Positions 63,416 to 64,000 of a DNA stretch of 64,000 nt are shown here, piece after piece. This DNA comes from Sphingomonadales bacterium (GTDB lineage: Bacteria; Pseudomonadota; Alphaproteobacteria; Sphingomonadales; Sphingomonadaceae), in assembly GCA_027486895.1 (NCBI GenBank), contig JAIXOE010000033.1:1-64000 (forward strand), written 5' to 3'. The first letter of the stretch is position 1. The number at the start of each line of letters is the position of its first letter. The notes below the pieces were generated by a model. That model was not told the DNA's origin. It made no database searches and worked only from the letters and a program-made list of their open reading frames with translations. Made by a program: the position numbers and the translations under genes.

Positions 63416-63895
63416 ATGAAGGGTGATGCAAAGGTCATTGAGTATCTGAACGAAGCGCTCAAAAATGAATTGACCGCGGTGAACCAATATTGGCTACATT
63501 ATCGCATGCTCGACAATTGGGGTGTTTCCAAGCTGGCGCATTTCGAACGGCATGAGTCGATTGACGAGATGAAGCATGCCGACAAACTGGCCGAGCGCAT
63601 CTTGTTCCTAGATGGGTTACCTAATTTCCAACTTCTTGGCCGTCTGCGCATTGGTGAAACGGTCGAAGAAATACTGAAGGCGGATTTGGAGCTCGAATAT
63701 GAAGCCCTACCGCTGCTGAAAGATGCCATCGCGCATTGCGAATCTGTACGTGATTATGTCAGCCGGGATCTGTTTGCAGAAATTCTTGAGAGCGAAGAAG
63801 AACATGTCGATGTGCTGGAAAAGCAGTTCGATATGATTGCCCGCATGGGCATGGAAAACTACGTTCAGTTGCAGTCGAAACCGCCGGAAGACTAA
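63416..63895 (+). CDS. bfr: Bacterioferritin
   Basis: The 159-aa protein stores iron in a 24-mer shell. Ferroxidase ligands are visible: Glu18, Glu51 and His54 in the first half, and EYEALPLLKDAI, EILESEEEHVDVLE in the second. Met52, the heme ligand, is present in SIDEMKHADKL. The length is standard. bfd is the upstream neighbour. AAAGGAATGTGCC gives the ribosome-binding sequence. Confidence 0.96.
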   Translation: MKGDAKVIEYLNEALKNELTAVNQYWLHYRMLDNWGVSKLAHFERHESIDEMKHADKLAERILFLDGLPNFQLLGRLRIGETVEEILKADLELEYEALPLLKDAIAHCESVRDYVSRDLFAEILESEEEHVDVLEKQFDMIARMGMENYVQLQSKPPED

Positions 63896-64000
63896 TCAGC
63901 CGTAGCGCATTCCGCCAAGGGCGTTGCGTTGTCCGGTGCCAGCGGGACGGCGTTCGACCAGTGGACTGGTTTCTGATTCCAACGCCGATAATGTCTCTTC
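63896..64000 (-). CDS. C-terminal end of an unidentified minus-strand protein
   Basis: The 34 residues visible before the stop at 63896 include LSALESETSPLVERRPAG and end in GQRNALGGMRYG. The gene continues past the right edge. I do not recognise the family from this fragment. It converges with bfr with no gap between stop codons. Confidence 0.6.
   Translation of the reverse strand, partial: EETLSALESETSPLVERRPAGTGQRNALGGMRYG

Overview
The window is ordinary chromosome from an alphaproteobacterium, most likely a sphingomonad (Sphingopyxis/Sphingorhabdus-like). The pointers are a yebC-ruvC-ruvA block, a GapR/DUF2312 gene next to a DUF1244 gene, an argH-small lipoprotein-lysA operon, COQ4 and UbiK for ubiquinone synthesis, a very large TonB-dependent receptor with an EIVVTGS N-terminus, many secreted hydrolases, and a large acyl-CoA catabolic cluster. 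Gene density is high, with many 4-bp start/stop overlaps. I see no insertion sequence, prophage, integrase or CRISPR array.

Layout. 1-2584 (minus strand): ruvA (cut by the window edge), ruvC, yebC, a YbjQ-family gene, gapR-like and DUF1244. 2665-7551: pyruvate kinase (plus), then a minus-strand run of an exported cyclophilin, queA and an exported HExxH protein. 7894-15220: a TonB receptor, a TPR-sulfotransferase, a sulfotransferase-like gene, a TPR-Asp/Asn hydroxylase and a small exported four-Cys protein. This is the most unusual protein-coding block. 15297-19119: clpB and a GH-A-type glycoside hydrolase. 19412-25768: a penicillin-acylase-family enzyme, a tandem M16 peptidase, a small protein, TspO and UbiK. 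25898-34099: YbjN, two PaaI thioesterases, an amidase, proC, a siroheme synthase N-domain protein, lysA, a lipoprotein, argH and a TlpA-like lipoprotein. 34410-34485 is tRNA-Val(UAC).

34537-46960 holds a winged-helix regulator, an M3 oligopeptidase, an SPFH/ribbon-helix-helix/membrane-protein operon, an S1/P1 nuclease, an isoaspartyl peptidase, a PAP2 phosphatase, ispG, a VapBC-GNAT-thioredoxin-like overlap operon, an EamA exporter and a putative glycosyltransferase. 46926-57931 is a ten-gene catabolic cluster in two divergent operons: a GPH transporter, acyl-CoA dehydrogenases, SDRs, an alcohol dehydrogenase, an APH-like kinase and a serine hydrolase. Its kinase plus 427-aa dehydrogenase look like a split form of the mammalian ACAD10/ACAD11 fusion, which acts on 4-hydroxyacyl-CoA. 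Its plus-strand dehydrogenase pair looks like an alpha2beta2 enzyme.

57932-58657 has no convincing protein gene. It carries three strong intrinsic terminators, a candidate CU-rich small RNA and a candidate longer structured RNA ending just before purL. After purL come coq4, a DUF418 membrane protein, bfd and bfr (with a Fur-like site), and the C-terminal end of an unidentified minus-strand gene.

The three observations I consider most worth following are the receptor/sulfotransferase/hydroxylase locus with its VTGS-bearing exported protein, the split ACAD10/11-type pathway, and the two candidate RNAs upstream of purL.
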